Counted from the first letter of the stretch, positions 1 through 9,287 are shown. The stretch is 64,000 nucleotides of DNA from Streptomyces fumigatiscleroticus (GCF_014647975.1 NZ_BMQF01000019.1:1-64000), one strand, 5' to 3'. Notes: generated from the letters alone by a model not told the origin. A program made the numbers and translations.

Positions 1-1
1 G

Positions 2-985
2 CTGACGGTGATCCTGGTCGACGCCCGCAACGGCGTCGTCGAGCAGACCCGCCGCCACGCCGCGATCGCCGCGCTGCTGCGCGTCCCGCACGTCGTCCTC
101 GCCGTCAACAAGATGGACCTCGTCGGGTACGCCGAGAAGGTCTTCGCGGCCATCGCCGAGGAGTTCACGGCGTACGCCACCGAGCTGGGCGTGCCCGAGG
201 TCACCGCGATCCCGATCTCGGCGCTCGAGGGCGACAACGTGGTGGAGCCGTCGGCGAACATGGTCTGGTACGGCGGTCCGACCGTGCTGGAGCACCTGGA
301 GACCGTCCCGGTCAGCCACGACCTGGCGCACTGCCACGCGCGGCTGCCCGTGCAGTACGTGATCCGCCCGCAGACCGCCGAGCACCCCGACTACCGGGGC
401 TACGCGGGCCAGATCGCGGCCGGCACCTTCCGCGTCGGCGAGGAGGTGACCGTACTGCCCTCCGGCCGCACCACCACGGTCGCCGGCATCGACCTGCTCG
501 GTGAGCCGGTCGACGTGGCGTGGACCCCGCAGTCGGTGACCCTGCGGCTGGCGGACGACATCGACGTCTCGCGCGGCGACCTGATCGTGCCGACCAAGGA
601 CGCCCCGGCCACCACGCAGGACGTCGAGGCGACCGTGTGCCACGTCGCCGACCAGCCGCTGGCCGTCGGCCACCGGGTGCTGCTCAAGCACGGCACCCGC
701 ACGGTCAAGGCGATCGTGAAGGACATCCCGTCCCGGCTGACGCTGGACGACCTGTCCCTGCACCCGCACCCGGGACAGCTCGTCGCCAACGACATCGGCC
801 GGGTGAAGATCCGTACCGCCGAACCGCTGCCGCTCGACTCCTACGCCGACTCGCGCCGCACCGGCTCCTTCATCCTGATCGACCCCAGCGACGGCACCAC
901 GCTCACCGCCGGCATGGTCGGCGAGTCCTTCGCCGCGCCGGAGCCGGTCAAGGACGAGTCCGAAGACGACGGCTGGGACTTCTGA
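2..985 (+). CDS. cysN: Sulfate adenylyltransferase large subunit (5' truncated by window edge)
   Basis: C-terminal 327 residues of the GTPase subunit of ATP sulfurylase, which with CysD makes adenosine 5'-phosphosulfate in the cytoplasm. The open frame runs off the left edge, so the P-loop is missing. Visible GTPase parts are the NKMD motif (G4, about residue 36) and the SALEGDNV region (G5-like), followed by two beta-barrel domains as in EF-Tu/CysN proteins. It ends ...DDGWDF. A sulfonate transporter and a CbiX-type chelatase follow on the same strand, so this is the end of a sulfur-assimilation cluster. There is no in-frame APS-kinase extension, so it is a plain CysN rather than a CysNC fusion. 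Confidence 0.93.
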   Translation: MTVILVDARNGVVEQTRRHAAIAALLRVPHVVLAVNKMDLVGYAEKVFAAIAEEFTAYATELGVPEVTAIPISALEGDNVVEPSANMVWYGGPTVLEHLETVPVSHDLAHCHARLPVQYVIRPQTAEHPDYRGYAGQIAAGTFRVGEEVTVLPSGRTTTVAGIDLLGEPVDVAWTPQSVTLRLADDIDVSRGDLIVPTKDAPATTQDVEATVCHVADQPLAVGHRVLLKHGTRTVKAIVKDIPSRLTLDDLSLHPHPGQLVANDIGRVKIRTAEPLPLDSYADSRRTGSFILIDPSDGTTLTAGMVGESFAAPEPVKDESEDDGWDF

Positions 986-987
986 GC

Positions 988-1092
988 ATGAACCCGTCCG
1001 ATTTCTACTCCACGTTCGCCAAGGAGGGCGGCCGCGTCGGCAGCGGTGCTCTCGGCAGCGGGGAGGGCGGAGTGTCGCGATGTGCGCGCTGA
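988..1092 (+). CDS. Possible 34-aa small ORF after cysN
   Basis: ATG two bases after the cysN stop, giving a 34-residue peptide that starts MNPSDFYSTFAKEGG and ends SRCAR. I see no good Shine-Dalgarno, only translational proximity to cysN. I recognise no family. It lies in the 220-bp gap before the sulfonate-binding protein gene. It could be a real coupled small protein or chance in GC-rich DNA. Confidence 0.2.
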   Translation: MNPSDFYSTFAKEGGRVGSGALGSGEGGVSRCAR

Positions 1093-1205
1093 CGTACGCG
1101 CACCGCCCGCGCGCCCGCACCCCCCGCCGCCGGAACAGACCTGCCGACCTCCCGGCCACGACCTGAGAGACCGTGACCGCCGGGCCAACGAGAGGAAAGC
1201 CTCCC

Positions 1206-2312
1206 GTGCCTGCCAAGACCGCGTTCCGCCGCGCCCTCGCGGTGATCGCCGCCCTGCCGCTCCTCACCCTCGCCGCCTGCGGATACGGCTCCCAGGCCAA
1301 GGACGACGACACCGTGAAGGTCGCCTCCGGGGCGAAGAGGATCGACGGGCTGGACTCCGTCAGGATCGGCTACTTCGGCAATCTGACCCACGCCACCGCG
1401 CTGGTCGGCAAGGAGAAGGGCTTCTTCCAGAAGGAGCTGGGCGCCACCGAGGCGAAGTACGCGACGTTCAACGCGGGTCCGTCCGAGATCGAGGCGCTGA
1501 ACTCCGGCTCCATCGACATCGGCTGGATCGGCCCCTCCCCGGCGATCAACGGCTACACCAAGTCCCAGGGCAAGAGCCTGAGGATCATCGGCGGTTCGGC
1601 CTCGGGCGGTGTGAAGCTCGTGGTCGACCCCAAGAAGATCAAGTCCCTGAAGGACGTCAAGGGCAAGAGGATCGCCACCCCGCAGCTGGGCAACACGCAG
1701 GACGTGGCGTTTCTCAACTGGATCTCCGAGCAGGGCTGGAAGGTCGACGCGCAGAGCGGCAGGGGCGACGTCACCGTCGTCCGCAGCGACAACAAGGTCA
1801 CCCCGGACGCCTACAAGGCGGGCTCGCTGGACGGCGCCTGGGTGCCGGAGCCGACCGCGTCGAAGCTGGTCGCCGAGGGCGGCAAGGTGCTGCTGGACGA
1901 GGCCGACCTGTGGCCCGAGAAGCAGTTCGTGATCACGAACATCATCGTGTCGCAGAAGTTCCTCACCGAGCACCCCAGGGCCGTCGAGGCGGTGCTGAAG
2001 GCCTCGGTCGAGACCAACAAGTGGATCAACGCCAACCCCGACGAGGCGAAGGCCGCGGCGAACGAGCAGCTGGAGACCGACACCGGCAAGGCGCTGCCCG
2101 CCGAGGTCCTGGACCCGGCGTGGGAGTCGATCAAGATTCTCGACGACCCGCTGGCCGCCACCCTGGACACCGAGGCGGACCACGCGGTGAAGGCGGGTCT
2201 GCTGGAGAAGCCCGACCTCAAGGGCATCTACGACCTCACCCTCCTCAACAAGGTGCTCAAGGCCGCGGGTGAGAGCACGGTCGACGACGCCGGTCTCGGC
2301 GCGACCTCGTAA
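1206..2312 (+). CDS. ssuA: Aliphatic sulfonate/nitrate-type ABC transporter substrate-binding lipoprotein
   Basis: 368-aa extracellular binding protein of the SsuA/TauA/NrtA family, presenting sulfonate-type substrates to the permease downstream. The GTG at 1206 is preferred over the upstream in-frame start at 1173 because GAGAGGAA lies just before it and the signal peptide then has normal length. The N-terminus has Arg/Lys residues, a hydrophobic stretch and the lipobox LAAC (about residues 22-25), so a membrane-anchored lipoprotein is expected. The segments RIGYFGNLTHATALVG and GWIGPSPAINGY are typical of the family. Neighbours are ATPase and permease genes and, upstream, cysN. That context supports sulfonates as the substrate rather than nitrate or taurine, but specificity is inferred. 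Confidence 0.88.
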   Translation: MPAKTAFRRALAVIAALPLLTLAACGYGSQAKDDDTVKVASGAKRIDGLDSVRIGYFGNLTHATALVGKEKGFFQKELGATEAKYATFNAGPSEIEALNSGSIDIGWIGPSPAINGYTKSQGKSLRIIGGSASGGVKLVVDPKKIKSLKDVKGKRIATPQLGNTQDVAFLNWISEQGWKVDAQSGRGDVTVVRSDNKVTPDAYKAGSLDGAWVPEPTASKLVAEGGKVLLDEADLWPEKQFVITNIIVSQKFLTEHPRAVEAVLKASVETNKWINANPDEAKAAANEQLETDTGKALPAEVLDPAWESIKILDDPLAATLDTEADHAVKAGLLEKPDLKGIYDLTLLNKVLKAAGESTVDDAGLGATS

Positions 2313-2348
2313 GGACGATCCCCGATGAGTTCCCAGGAGGTGACGACC

Positions 2349-3137
2349 ATGGCCACCACTCTCGCCAAGGCCGCAGACGGCACCGGCACGGCCTCGCAGG
2401 CCGCCCGGATCGAGCATGTCTCGAAGTCGTTCGCGGGCCCCGCCGGGCAGCAGCTCGTCCTGGACGACATCAGCCTCGATGTCGCGCCCGGCGAGTTCGT
2501 CACCCTTCTGGGTGCCTCGGGCTGCGGCAAGTCCACGCTGCTGAACCTGGTGGCCGGGCTCGACCGGCCGACCGCCGGCACGATCACCACGGACGGCCGC
2601 CCGGCCCTGATGTTCCAGGAGCACGCCCTCTTCCCGTGGCTGACCGCGGGCAAGAACATCGAGCTCGCGCTGAGGCTGCGCGGGGTCGCCAAGTCCGAGC
2701 GCCGCGACAAGGCCGAGGAACTGCTCGAACTGGTCCGGCTGAAGGGCGCGTACGGCAAGCGGGTGCACGAGCTGTCGGGCGGTATGCGCCAGCGTGTCGC
2801 GATGGCGCGGGCGCTCGCCCAGGAGAGCCCGCTGCTGCTGATGGACGAGCCGTTCGCGGCGCTGGACGCGATCACCCGGGACGTGCTGCACGACGAGCTG
2901 ACCCGGATCTGGCGCGAGACGCGGCTCTCCGTCCTGTTCGTCACGCACAACGTGCGCGAGGCGGTGCGGCTCGCCGAGCGCGTCGTGCTGCTGTCCTCCC
3001 GTCCGGGACGGATCGCGCGGGAGTGGCGGGTCGACATCCCGCACCCGCGCCGTATCGAGGACACCGCCGTGGCGGAACTGTCCGTAGAGATCACCGAACA
3101 ACTGCGGGGAGAGATCCGTCGCCATGGCCAGCACTGA
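2349..3137 (+). CDS. ssuB: Sulfonate-type ABC transporter ATP-binding protein
   Basis: 262-aa ATPase that powers the importer encoded on both sides. Walker A (GASGCGKST, about residues 55-63), the Q-loop (MFQEHALFPW), the signature LSGGMRQR and Walker B (LLLMDEPFAALD) are all present and intact. I start at ATG 2349 because CAGGAGG lies about 8 nt upstream; an in-frame ATG at 2325 has no comparable site. The last 14 nt overlap the permease gene, which suggests translational coupling. Confidence 0.9.
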   Translation: MATTLAKAADGTGTASQAARIEHVSKSFAGPAGQQLVLDDISLDVAPGEFVTLLGASGCGKSTLLNLVAGLDRPTAGTITTDGRPALMFQEHALFPWLTAGKNIELALRLRGVAKSERRDKAEELLELVRLKGAYGKRVHELSGGMRQRVAMARALAQESPLLLMDEPFAALDAITRDVLHDELTRIWRETRLSVLFVTHNVREAVRLAERVVLLSSRPGRIAREWRVDIPHPRRIEDTAVAELSVEITEQLRGEIRRHGQH

Positions 3138-4020
3138 CACCACACCCGCCGCCAAGGACGGCGACTCCCTCGCCGGGCTCGAGGCGGGCCTGGACGCGCT
3201 GGAGACCGTCCAGCAGGGCCGCAGGCCCTTCCGGCAGACCTTCCTGGAGAAGATCCTGCCGCCCGTCACCGCGATCCTGCTGGTCCTGGTGGTGTGGCAG
3301 GCGCTGGTCTCCTTCAGGATCGTCGATGATCCGACCAAGCTGCCCGCCCCGGCCGACGTGTGGAACGTGGTCCGGGACGCCTGGCTCCAGGGCGAGCTGC
3401 TCGGCTACATCTGGACCAGCGTCTCGCGCGGTCTGCTGGGCTTCTTCTTCGCCCTGCTGATCGGCACGCCGCTGGGTCTGCTGGTGGCCCGGGTGAAGTT
3501 CGTCCGGGCGGCCATCGGCCCGATCCTGTCCGGCCTCCAGTCGCTGCCCTCGGTGGCCTGGGTGCCGCCGGCCGTGATCTGGCTGGGCCTGAACAACTCG
3601 ATGATGTACGCGGTGATCCTGCTGGGCGCCGTGCCCTCCATCGCCAACGGTCTGGTCTCCGGCGTCGACCAGGTGCCCCCGCTGTTCCTGCGGGCCGGCC
3701 GCACCCTGGGCGCCACCGGTCTGAAGGGCACCTGGCACATCGTGCTGCCGGCCGCGCTGCCCGGCTATGTGGCGGGGCTGAAGCAGGGCTGGGCGTTCTC
3801 CTGGCGCTCGCTGATGGCGGCGGAGATCATCGCGTCCTTCCCCGACCTCGGCGTCGGCCTCGGCCAGCTGCTGGAGAACGGCCGCAACGCCAGCGACATG
3901 GCCATGGTGTTCGAGGCCATCCTGCTCATCCTGATCGTCGGCATCGCCATCGACCTGCTGATCTTCAGCCCGCTGGAGCGGTGGGTGCTGCGCAGCCGGG
4001 GCCTGCTGGTGAGGAGCTGA
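3124..4020 (+). CDS. ssuC: Sulfonate-type ABC transporter permease
   Basis: 298-aa inner-membrane component with a hydrophilic N-terminal tail of about 45 residues and then six or so hydrophobic segments. The EAA-loop region (RTLGATGLKGTWHIVLPAALPGYVAGL) that contacts the ATPase is clear. It overlaps ssuB by 14 nt and is followed within 6 nt by the CbiX-like gene, so the set looks like one transcription unit. The family assignment (SsuC/TauC/NrtB, BPD_transp_1) is firm; the exact substrate is inferred from the cysN context. Confidence 0.9.
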   Translation: MASTDTTPAAKDGDSLAGLEAGLDALETVQQGRRPFRQTFLEKILPPVTAILLVLVVWQALVSFRIVDDPTKLPAPADVWNVVRDAWLQGELLGYIWTSVSRGLLGFFFALLIGTPLGLLVARVKFVRAAIGPILSGLQSLPSVAWVPPAVIWLGLNNSMMYAVILLGAVPSIANGLVSGVDQVPPLFLRAGRTLGATGLKGTWHIVLPAALPGYVAGLKQGWAFSWRSLMAAEIIASFPDLGVGLGQLLENGRNASDMAMVFEAILLILIVGIAIDLLIFSPLERWVLRSRGLLVRS

Positions 4021-4025
4021 ACTCG

Positions 4026-4775
4026 ATGCGCAACAAGCCGGTCTCCCCGGTCCTGGTCGTCATCGCCCACGGCAGCCGCGATCCGCGGCATGCCGCGACG
4101 GTGCACGCCCTGGTGCGCCGGGTACGGTCGCTCCGCCCGGATGTGCGGGTGGAGACCGGCTTCCTGGACTTCAACATCCCCTCCGTGCACGGGGTGCTGG
4201 AGTCGCTGGCGGCACAGGGCGTCCGGGACGTCGTCGCCCTGCCGCTCCTGCTCACCCGCGCCTTCCACGCCAAGGCCGACATCCCGGCCGTGCTCGCGTC
4301 GGCGCCGGCGCGGCTGCGGATCCGGCAGGCCGAGGTGCTCGGCCCGTCCCCGCTGCTGCTCGCCGCCCTCGAACGACGGCTGTACGAGGCGGGCCTGACC
4401 CCCGCCGACAAGTCCTCGACCGGGGTCGTCCTGGCCTCGGCGGGGTCCACCGACTCGGAGGCGATCGCAGTGATCGCTGACATCGCGCGGGAGTGGCGGC
4501 ACACCGGTTGGTGCGCCGTGCGGCCTGCGTTCGCCTCCGCATCCCTGCCCCGCACCGAGGACGCCGTACGCGAACTGCGCGCCCTCGGCTGCGCGCGCGT
4601 CGCCGTCGCCCCGTACGTGCTGGCCCCCGGCTTCCTGCCGGACCGCATCGCGCGGGGCGCGGCTCAGGCGGACGTCCTGGCGGACGTCCTGGGCCCGGCA
4701 CCGGAGGTGGCACGGGTGCTGCTGGAGCGGTACGACGCGGCCCGCACGCCGCTGCGGGCCGCCGTCGGCGCCTGA
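4026..4775 (+). CDS. CbiX/SirB-type sirohydrochlorin chelatase family protein
   Basis: 249-aa protein with two CbiX half-domains. The first begins VLVVIAHGSRDPRHA, carrying the chelatase His of the HGS motif. The second half (VVLASAGSTDSEA) has A-G-S instead of H-G-S, a common asymmetry in long forms. The likely role is metal insertion into sirohydrochlorin to make siroheme, the cofactor of assimilatory sulfite/nitrite reductase, which fits the sulfate-assimilation location. It starts 5 nt after the permease stop. A cobalt-chelatase role cannot be excluded from sequence alone. Confidence 0.8.
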   Translation: MRNKPVSPVLVVIAHGSRDPRHAATVHALVRRVRSLRPDVRVETGFLDFNIPSVHGVLESLAAQGVRDVVALPLLLTRAFHAKADIPAVLASAPARLRIRQAEVLGPSPLLLAALERRLYEAGLTPADKSSTGVVLASAGSTDSEAIAVIADIAREWRHTGWCAVRPAFASASLPRTEDAVRELRALGCARVAVAPYVLAPGFLPDRIARGAAQADVLADVLGPAPEVARVLLERYDAARTPLRAAVGA

Positions 4776-4886
4776 GGAAGAGCCCCTGCCGCGCGGTCAC
4801 CGCGTCCGCCGGCCGCGTCAGCTCCTCCACCGGCAGCCGACCGGACGCCCGGCGCTCGCGCACCGTCCACGACGGCGTACGGAAGG

Positions 4887-5453
4887 TCACTCTCCCCCGG
4901 TGACGTCCGGGGCGGTCAGCTCCACCAGCTTCGTCACCGTGTTCCAGTTGCGCGTGGTGGCGATCAGCCCCTTGTTCACGCGGGGCTTGGCGAGCTGCTC
5001 GGCGAGCTTGGAGCGGCCCAGGCCGTCCGGCGCGTACAGGTACAGGGCCCGGTCGCCGAGCCGGAACTCCTCGGGGAGATGGGCGGCCCGGTCGACGCCC
5101 GCGAAGCGCTCCTCGCCGGCCGGCGCCGAGAAGTAGGTGACGTGCAGCTGCCTGGCCGCCGGCTCGGCGGCCGAGAAGGGACAGGCCTCGGCGACCGCCC
5201 GGAGATACGCGTGGTCCCGCACGATCACGTCGACGGCGAAGCCGAAGCGCTGCTCGATCGCCCGCGTCAGCTCGGCGGCGAGCGACTCCTCGTCGCCGTG
5301 TCCGGCCGTGAACACCGCCTGCCCGCTCTGGAGGTGGGTGCGTACGCGGGTGTGCCCCAACCCCTCGACGAGCGCGCGCAGTTCGGCCATCGGGACCTTC
5401 CTGCTGCCGCCCACGTTGATCCCGCGCAGCAGCGCCGCGTACCTCGTCGTCAT
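4887..5453 (-). CDS. DUF1697 domain-containing protein
   Basis: 188-aa protein beginning MTTRYAALLRGINVGG, the hallmark start of the DUF1697 family; NWNTVTKL near the C-terminus is also typical. Length is normal for the family, whose biochemical function is not established. It is transcribed away from the MMPL gene and convergently with the CbiX-like gene, with no operon partner. The 111 bp between it and the CbiX gene hold no convincing terminator. Confidence 0.8.
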   Translation of the reverse strand: MTTRYAALLRGINVGGSRKVPMAELRALVEGLGHTRVRTHLQSGQAVFTAGHGDEESLAAELTRAIEQRFGFAVDVIVRDHAYLRAVAEACPFSAAEPAARQLHVTYFSAPAGEERFAGVDRAAHLPEEFRLGDRALYLYAPDGLGRSKLAEQLAKPRVNKGLIATTRNWNTVTKLVELTAPDVTGGE

Positions 5454-5964
5454 GCCGACACCCTAGGCCGACGACGGGGCGCGCGGGCAGGGAGCGGCCG
5501 CCGTGCCCCGTGGGGGTGGGCACGACGGCCGCGTCCGCGCGGGGCGGACTGCGCGAAACTCTGGCCGATTCTCAGGGCACGGAGCAACCGCTGGGCGCAC
5601 CTGTGACTTATTCAACAACTCCGCGCAATGACAGAGCGGACCTGCTCCGGCGGACCGGAGAGCGGAACGGGACACCGAAAACCGCATGCCGGACCGGACA
5701 CCGGACCGGACACCGAAACCGGACGCCGAAACCGGACGCCGGACCGGACACCCTCGGGCACCCCGAGGGGCAGCCCCGAGAAGCATCGGTAGATGTAAGG
5801 GGCCGCTGTCCTACCCAGCGGTGAGGAGCCGGGGTCCGGGGGGAGGAGCCGGACCCCCGCCACTTCACCGGGCAGCACGACGAGACGTTCTTATGCGGCC
5901 CCTACCTTCGAAGCGACAGGTGACGGCAGGGGGCCGTCACGGCACACGAGGGGGCAGGCCCGTC
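5454..5964. other. Intergenic region between DUF1697 and MMPL genes
   Basis: Divergent 511-bp spacer. It contains a short relatively AT-rich patch around 5605-5635 and a GGACCGGACACC-type repeat block (separate entry). The MMPL gene is started at 5965 rather than upstream because GGGGGCAGG precedes that ATG. No additional coding sequence is convincing here; open frames across the repeats have no family resemblance. Confidence 0.5.
5691..5752. repeat. Short tandem repeat block (GGACCGGACACC / GAAACCGGACGCC)
   Basis: Order of units: GGACCGGACACC at 5691 and 5703, GAAACCGGACGCC at 5715 and 5728, then GGACCGGACACC again at 5741. Non-coding and symmetrical in layout (A-A-B-B-A). It sits between divergent genes. 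Function unknown; slippage-generated microsatellite is the simplest reading. Confidence 0.7.
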
Positions 5965-8211
5965 ATGGGGAACGGAGAAACACGGGCGCGGGGGCTGGCC
6001 GCCCGGGCCGGCGGCTGGAGCGCCCGCCACCGATGGGCGGCCGTCGGCATCTGGGTGCTGTTCGTCGTCCTGGCGATGGGGATCGGCTCGGCGGCGGGCC
6101 GGGTCGATGTCCAGGACAGCGACCAGCTGAGCGGCGAGACACACACCGCCGCCAGGATCATCGAGGACGCGGGCATCGACGAGCCGGCCGGCGAGACCGT
6201 ACTGGTCCAGTCGAAGGACGGCAGCCTCACGGCCACGGACGCCGAGTTCCGTGCCGCCGTCACCGCGGTCGTCCGGGCCGTGGAGAGGACCGGGAAGGTC
6301 ACGGACGTGACTTCGCCCTATGACACCCGGACGATCTCCGAGGACGGCCGCAGCGCGCTGGTGCAGTTCGACATGCGCGGCGACGCCGAGACCGCGGGCG
6401 AGCGCGTGGAGCCCGTGCTGAAGGCCGTGGAGGACGTCGGCAAGGACCACCGGTCGCTGCGGATCGAGGAGATCGGCGGCGCCAGCATGATGAAGACGTT
6501 CGACGACGCGTTCGGCGACGACTTCCAGCAGGCCGAGTACTCCGCGGTGCCGGTGGCCCTCGGCATTCTGCTCATCGCCTTCGGCGCGCTGGTCGCGGCG
6601 CTGCTGCCGGTGGCGCTGGCGATCACCGCGATCATGGCGACGATGGGCCTGATGGGCATCGTCAGCCATCTCCAGCCGATGAGCGAGACCGCCAACTCCG
6701 TGATGCTGCTGGTCGGTATGGCCGTCGGCGTCGACTACTGCCTGTTCTATCTGCGCCGCGAGCGCGAGGAGCGTGCCGCCGGCCGGGACGCGCGGACGGC
6801 CCTTCAGATCGCCGCCGCCACCAGTGGCCGGGCGATCGTCGTCTCCGGTGTCACGGTCTGCGTGGCGATGGCGGGCATGCTGTTCACCGGCATCGCCGAG
6901 TTCGAGGCGATGGGCCTGGCCTCGCTGATGGTGGTCGCGGTCGCCATGGTGGGGTCCGTGACGGTGCTGCCCGCGCTGCTGTCGCTGCTGGGCGAGCGGG
7001 TGGAGAAGGGCCGTGTCCCCTTCCTCAAGCGGCGACAGCGCGGCGGCAGCGGTGAGAGCCGGTTCTGGACGGCCGTGCTGCGGCGCGTGCTCGCCCGGCC
7101 CGTCGTCTCGGTCGTGGTGGCGGTCGGTGCGCTGCTGGCGGTTGCGGCTCCCGCGGTCGGCATGAAGACGCAGAACCTCACACTGGACCAGGAGTTCGGC
7201 GACTCGCTGCCCATCGTGCAGACCTACAACCGGGTCAACGAGGCGTTCCCCGGCGGCTCCGAGCCGGCCGAGGTGGTGGTCAAGGCGCGCGACATCAACG
7301 CCCCCGAGGTGAAGTCCGCGCTCGCCGACTTCCGCGCCCAGGCGATCAGTTCGGGCGCCTCGCGCGGCCCCGTGGACATCAGGCTGCACGACGCGCAGAA
7401 CGTCGCCTTCGTCTACGTCCCGCTGGTCGGCGGCTCCGACCAGGACAGGGCGGGCGAGAGCCTGGAGAAGCTGCGCGACGAGGTGCGGCCGGCCACGCTC
7501 GGCAAGGTCGACGGCGTGCAGGCACCGATCACCGGGCAGGTGGCGGGCTCCAAGGACTTCAACGACCAGCTGGTCGGCTCGGTCGTCCCGGTCTTCGTGT
7601 TCGTCGTGGCCTTCGCCTTCGTGCTGATGCTGCTGTCGTTCCGCTCGCTGACGGTCGCGCTGACCTCGATCGTGCTGAACCTGCTCTCGGTGGGCGCGGC
7701 CTACGGCATCCTGGTCGCCGTCTTCCAGCACGGCTGGGGCGCCTCCCTGGTGGGCGCGGAGGGCGTCGGCGCCATCATCACCTGGCTGCCGCTGTTCCTC
7801 TTCGTGATCCTGTTCGGCCTGTCGATGGACTACCACGTGTTCGTGGTCTCGCGGATCCGCGAGGCGCGGCTGCGCGGCCGTACGACGAAGGACGCGATCC
7901 AGCACGGGGTGGTCACCACGGCCGGCGTCGTCACCAGTGCCGCGGTGATCATGGTCGCCGTGTTCGCGATCTTCGGGACGCTGTCCATGCAGTCCATGAA
8001 GCAGATGGGCGTCGGCCTCGCGGCGGCGGTGCTCATCGACGCGACGATCATCCGCGGCGTGCTGCTCCCGGCCGTGATGGCGCTGCTCGGCGAGCGCAAC
8101 TGGTACCTGCCCAGGTGGCTGCACCGTCTGCCGGACCTCACCCACGACGAGTCGCCGCAGGCCGTGGCGCCCGTGACGCGGGACGACGAGGGCGAGCGGC
8201 TGACGGTCTGA
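5965..8211 (+). CDS. MMPL/RND-superfamily transporter
   Basis: 748-aa integral membrane protein with the duplicated MMPL architecture: N-terminal TM helix, extracytoplasmic domain (about residues 45-190), a block of TM helices, a second extracytoplasmic domain (about 395-535) and a second TM block. Segments such as GMAVGVDYCLFYLRREREER and GLSMDYHVFVVSRIREARLRG contain the paired Asp-Tyr motifs in TM4/TM10 typical of proton-coupled MMPL proteins. Such transporters export lipids, siderophores or antibiotics; the substrate cannot be told here. No TetR-type regulator is adjacent. A strong hairpin follows the stop codon. Confidence 0.9.
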   Translation: MGNGETRARGLAARAGGWSARHRWAAVGIWVLFVVLAMGIGSAAGRVDVQDSDQLSGETHTAARIIEDAGIDEPAGETVLVQSKDGSLTATDAEFRAAVTAVVRAVERTGKVTDVTSPYDTRTISEDGRSALVQFDMRGDAETAGERVEPVLKAVEDVGKDHRSLRIEEIGGASMMKTFDDAFGDDFQQAEYSAVPVALGILLIAFGALVAALLPVALAITAIMATMGLMGIVSHLQPMSETANSVMLLVGMAVGVDYCLFYLRREREERAAGRDARTALQIAAATSGRAIVVSGVTVCVAMAGMLFTGIAEFEAMGLASLMVVAVAMVGSVTVLPALLSLLGERVEKGRVPFLKRRQRGGSGESRFWTAVLRRVLARPVVSVVVAVGALLAVAAPAVGMKTQNLTLDQEFGDSLPIVQTYNRVNEAFPGGSEPAEVVVKARDINAPEVKSALADFRAQAISSGASRGPVDIRLHDAQNVAFVYVPLVGGSDQDRAGESLEKLRDEVRPATLGKVDGVQAPITGQVAGSKDFNDQLVGSVVPVFVFVVAFAFVLMLLSFRSLTVALTSIVLNLLSVGAAYGILVAVFQHGWGASLVGAEGVGAIITWLPLFLFVILFGLSMDYHVFVVSRIREARLRGRTTKDAIQHGVVTTAGVVTSAAVIMVAVFAIFGTLSMQSMKQMGVGLAAAVLIDATIIRGVLLPAVMALLGERNWYLPRWLHRLPDLTHDESPQAVAPVTRDDEGERLTV

Positions 8212-8236
8212 GGGGCAAGGACCTGACGCCCGGGAA

Positions 8237-8271
8237 GGGGCCCGCCGGTTCCCCGGGAACCGGCGGGCCCC
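8237..8271 (+). terminator. Strong hairpin downstream of MMPL gene
   Basis: Perfect inverted repeat with 15-bp arms (GGGGCCCGCCGGTTC / GAACCGGCGGGCCCC) around a CCCGG centre, 25 bp after the MMPL stop and before the next gene's ribosome site. There is no T-run, as is usual for Streptomyces hairpin terminators. Confidence 0.8.
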
Positions 8272-8327
8272 TGTACGTCATCTAGTTGTCCGAGTCCGTT
8301 CAGGTCCGATCAGGGGGAGGACAACGC

Positions 8328-9287
8328 ATGGACAGGCGGAGCCTGCTGAAGGGTGCGCTCGCGGGGGTGGTGGCCGCTCCGGCCGCCGGACTGCTGACCG
8401 CCGAGGCGGCGAGCGCGGCACCGGCCGCGTTCAACGTGCTCATCGGGGACGTCAACAGCGGCAAGATCTTCTTGTTCGCCCGGAACAAGGCGTTCACCGA
8501 CGCCAACATCAAGTGGTCGCTGAACCCCGCCGGCGCCGGCCACCCGATGGACCACCGCTTCCGCGCCACCAGCGGCGACGGGCAGATTCTGCTGGCCGTC
8601 ACGGGCACCCCCACCAGCGGTACGGCGAGCATCTACCGGCGCGGCGACAAGAAGAAGCTGTGGCAGGCGAACGTGCCCAACTATCCGCACGCCATCGAGC
8701 GGGCCCGCGGCACCGGCGTGGTCGTGGTCGCCGGGCGCTCCCACGGCAGCGGCGGCGGCTCCGCCACCGGCGGCAGCCTGCACGTGTTCCGGCCGACGGA
8801 CAGCCACAGCGGTTCCCTGGTGAGAGCGGGCAGCCCGGTCCCGTTCCACCAGGCGCACGGACTGCTGTGGGATCCGGAGCTGGAGCGGATGTGGGTGAGC
8901 GGCGGCAAGCGGCTGACGGCGTACCGGATCGTCACGACGGCCTCGTCCGCCAGACTGGTCGAGGACACCGCCCGCCGCCTGGACACCTTCACCCGCGCCC
9001 ACGACGTCCAGCCGGACCACCAGCGCCCCGGCCGGCTGCTGGTGACCGACACCTACGGGGTGTACGCCGTCGACAAGTCGACCATGAAGAAGACCACGCT
9101 GCACACCCGCCGCCTGGTCAAGTCCTACGTGCGCCACTCCTCCGGCGAGCAGATGTGGACCGGCGCGGTCCAGGGCGGCAACGCCTTCGGCACCAAGTAC
9201 GTCCACTTCAACATCAGCGGCGTCGCACGCGCACGCCAGGGCGCCGTCATCTACCGCGCACGGCTCGACACGACGGCGTACGCGTGA
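8328..9287 (+). CDS. Secreted (Tat) beta-propeller-like protein, DUF6528-like
   Basis: 319-aa exported protein. ATG at 8328 is preceded by GGGGGAGG at ideal spacing. The N-terminus MDRRSLLKGALAG has a twin-arginine-type signal followed by a hydrophobic core and an AEAASAAPA cleavage region. The mature part (FNVLIGDVNSGKIFLF..., GDGQILLAVTGTP..., YPHAIERARGTGVVVVAG...) has repeating hydrophobic strands separated by Gly-rich turns, as in a beta-propeller. I associate it with DUF6528-type proteins from similarity recalled rather than computed; no catalytic motif is evident. It converges on the glycosyltransferase gene with only 14 bp between stops. Confidence 0.72.
   Translation: MDRRSLLKGALAGVVAAPAAGLLTAEAASAAPAAFNVLIGDVNSGKIFLFARNKAFTDANIKWSLNPAGAGHPMDHRFRATSGDGQILLAVTGTPTSGTASIYRRGDKKKLWQANVPNYPHAIERARGTGVVVVAGRSHGSGGGSATGGSLHVFRPTDSHSGSLVRAGSPVPFHQAHGLLWDPELERMWVSGGKRLTAYRIVTTASSARLVEDTARRLDTFTRAHDVQPDHQRPGRLLVTDTYGVYAVDKSTMKKTTLHTRRLVKSYVRHSSGEQMWTGAVQGGNAFGTKYVHFNISGVARARQGAVIYRARLDTTAYA

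Noticed and set aside
1093..1205. Sulfur-responsive riboswitch before the sulfonate-binding protein
   Set aside because: Only short GC-rich sequence; no SAM-type conserved core visible.
1005..3338. Long antisense open frame over the ssu operon
   Set aside because: Antisense frame typical of GC-rich DNA; no family motifs, while the sense genes have intact ABC motifs.
5902..8145. Long antisense open frame over the MMPL gene
   Set aside because: His/Arg/Gln-rich low-complexity translation with no ribosome site; mirror of the third-position GC bias of the MMPL gene.
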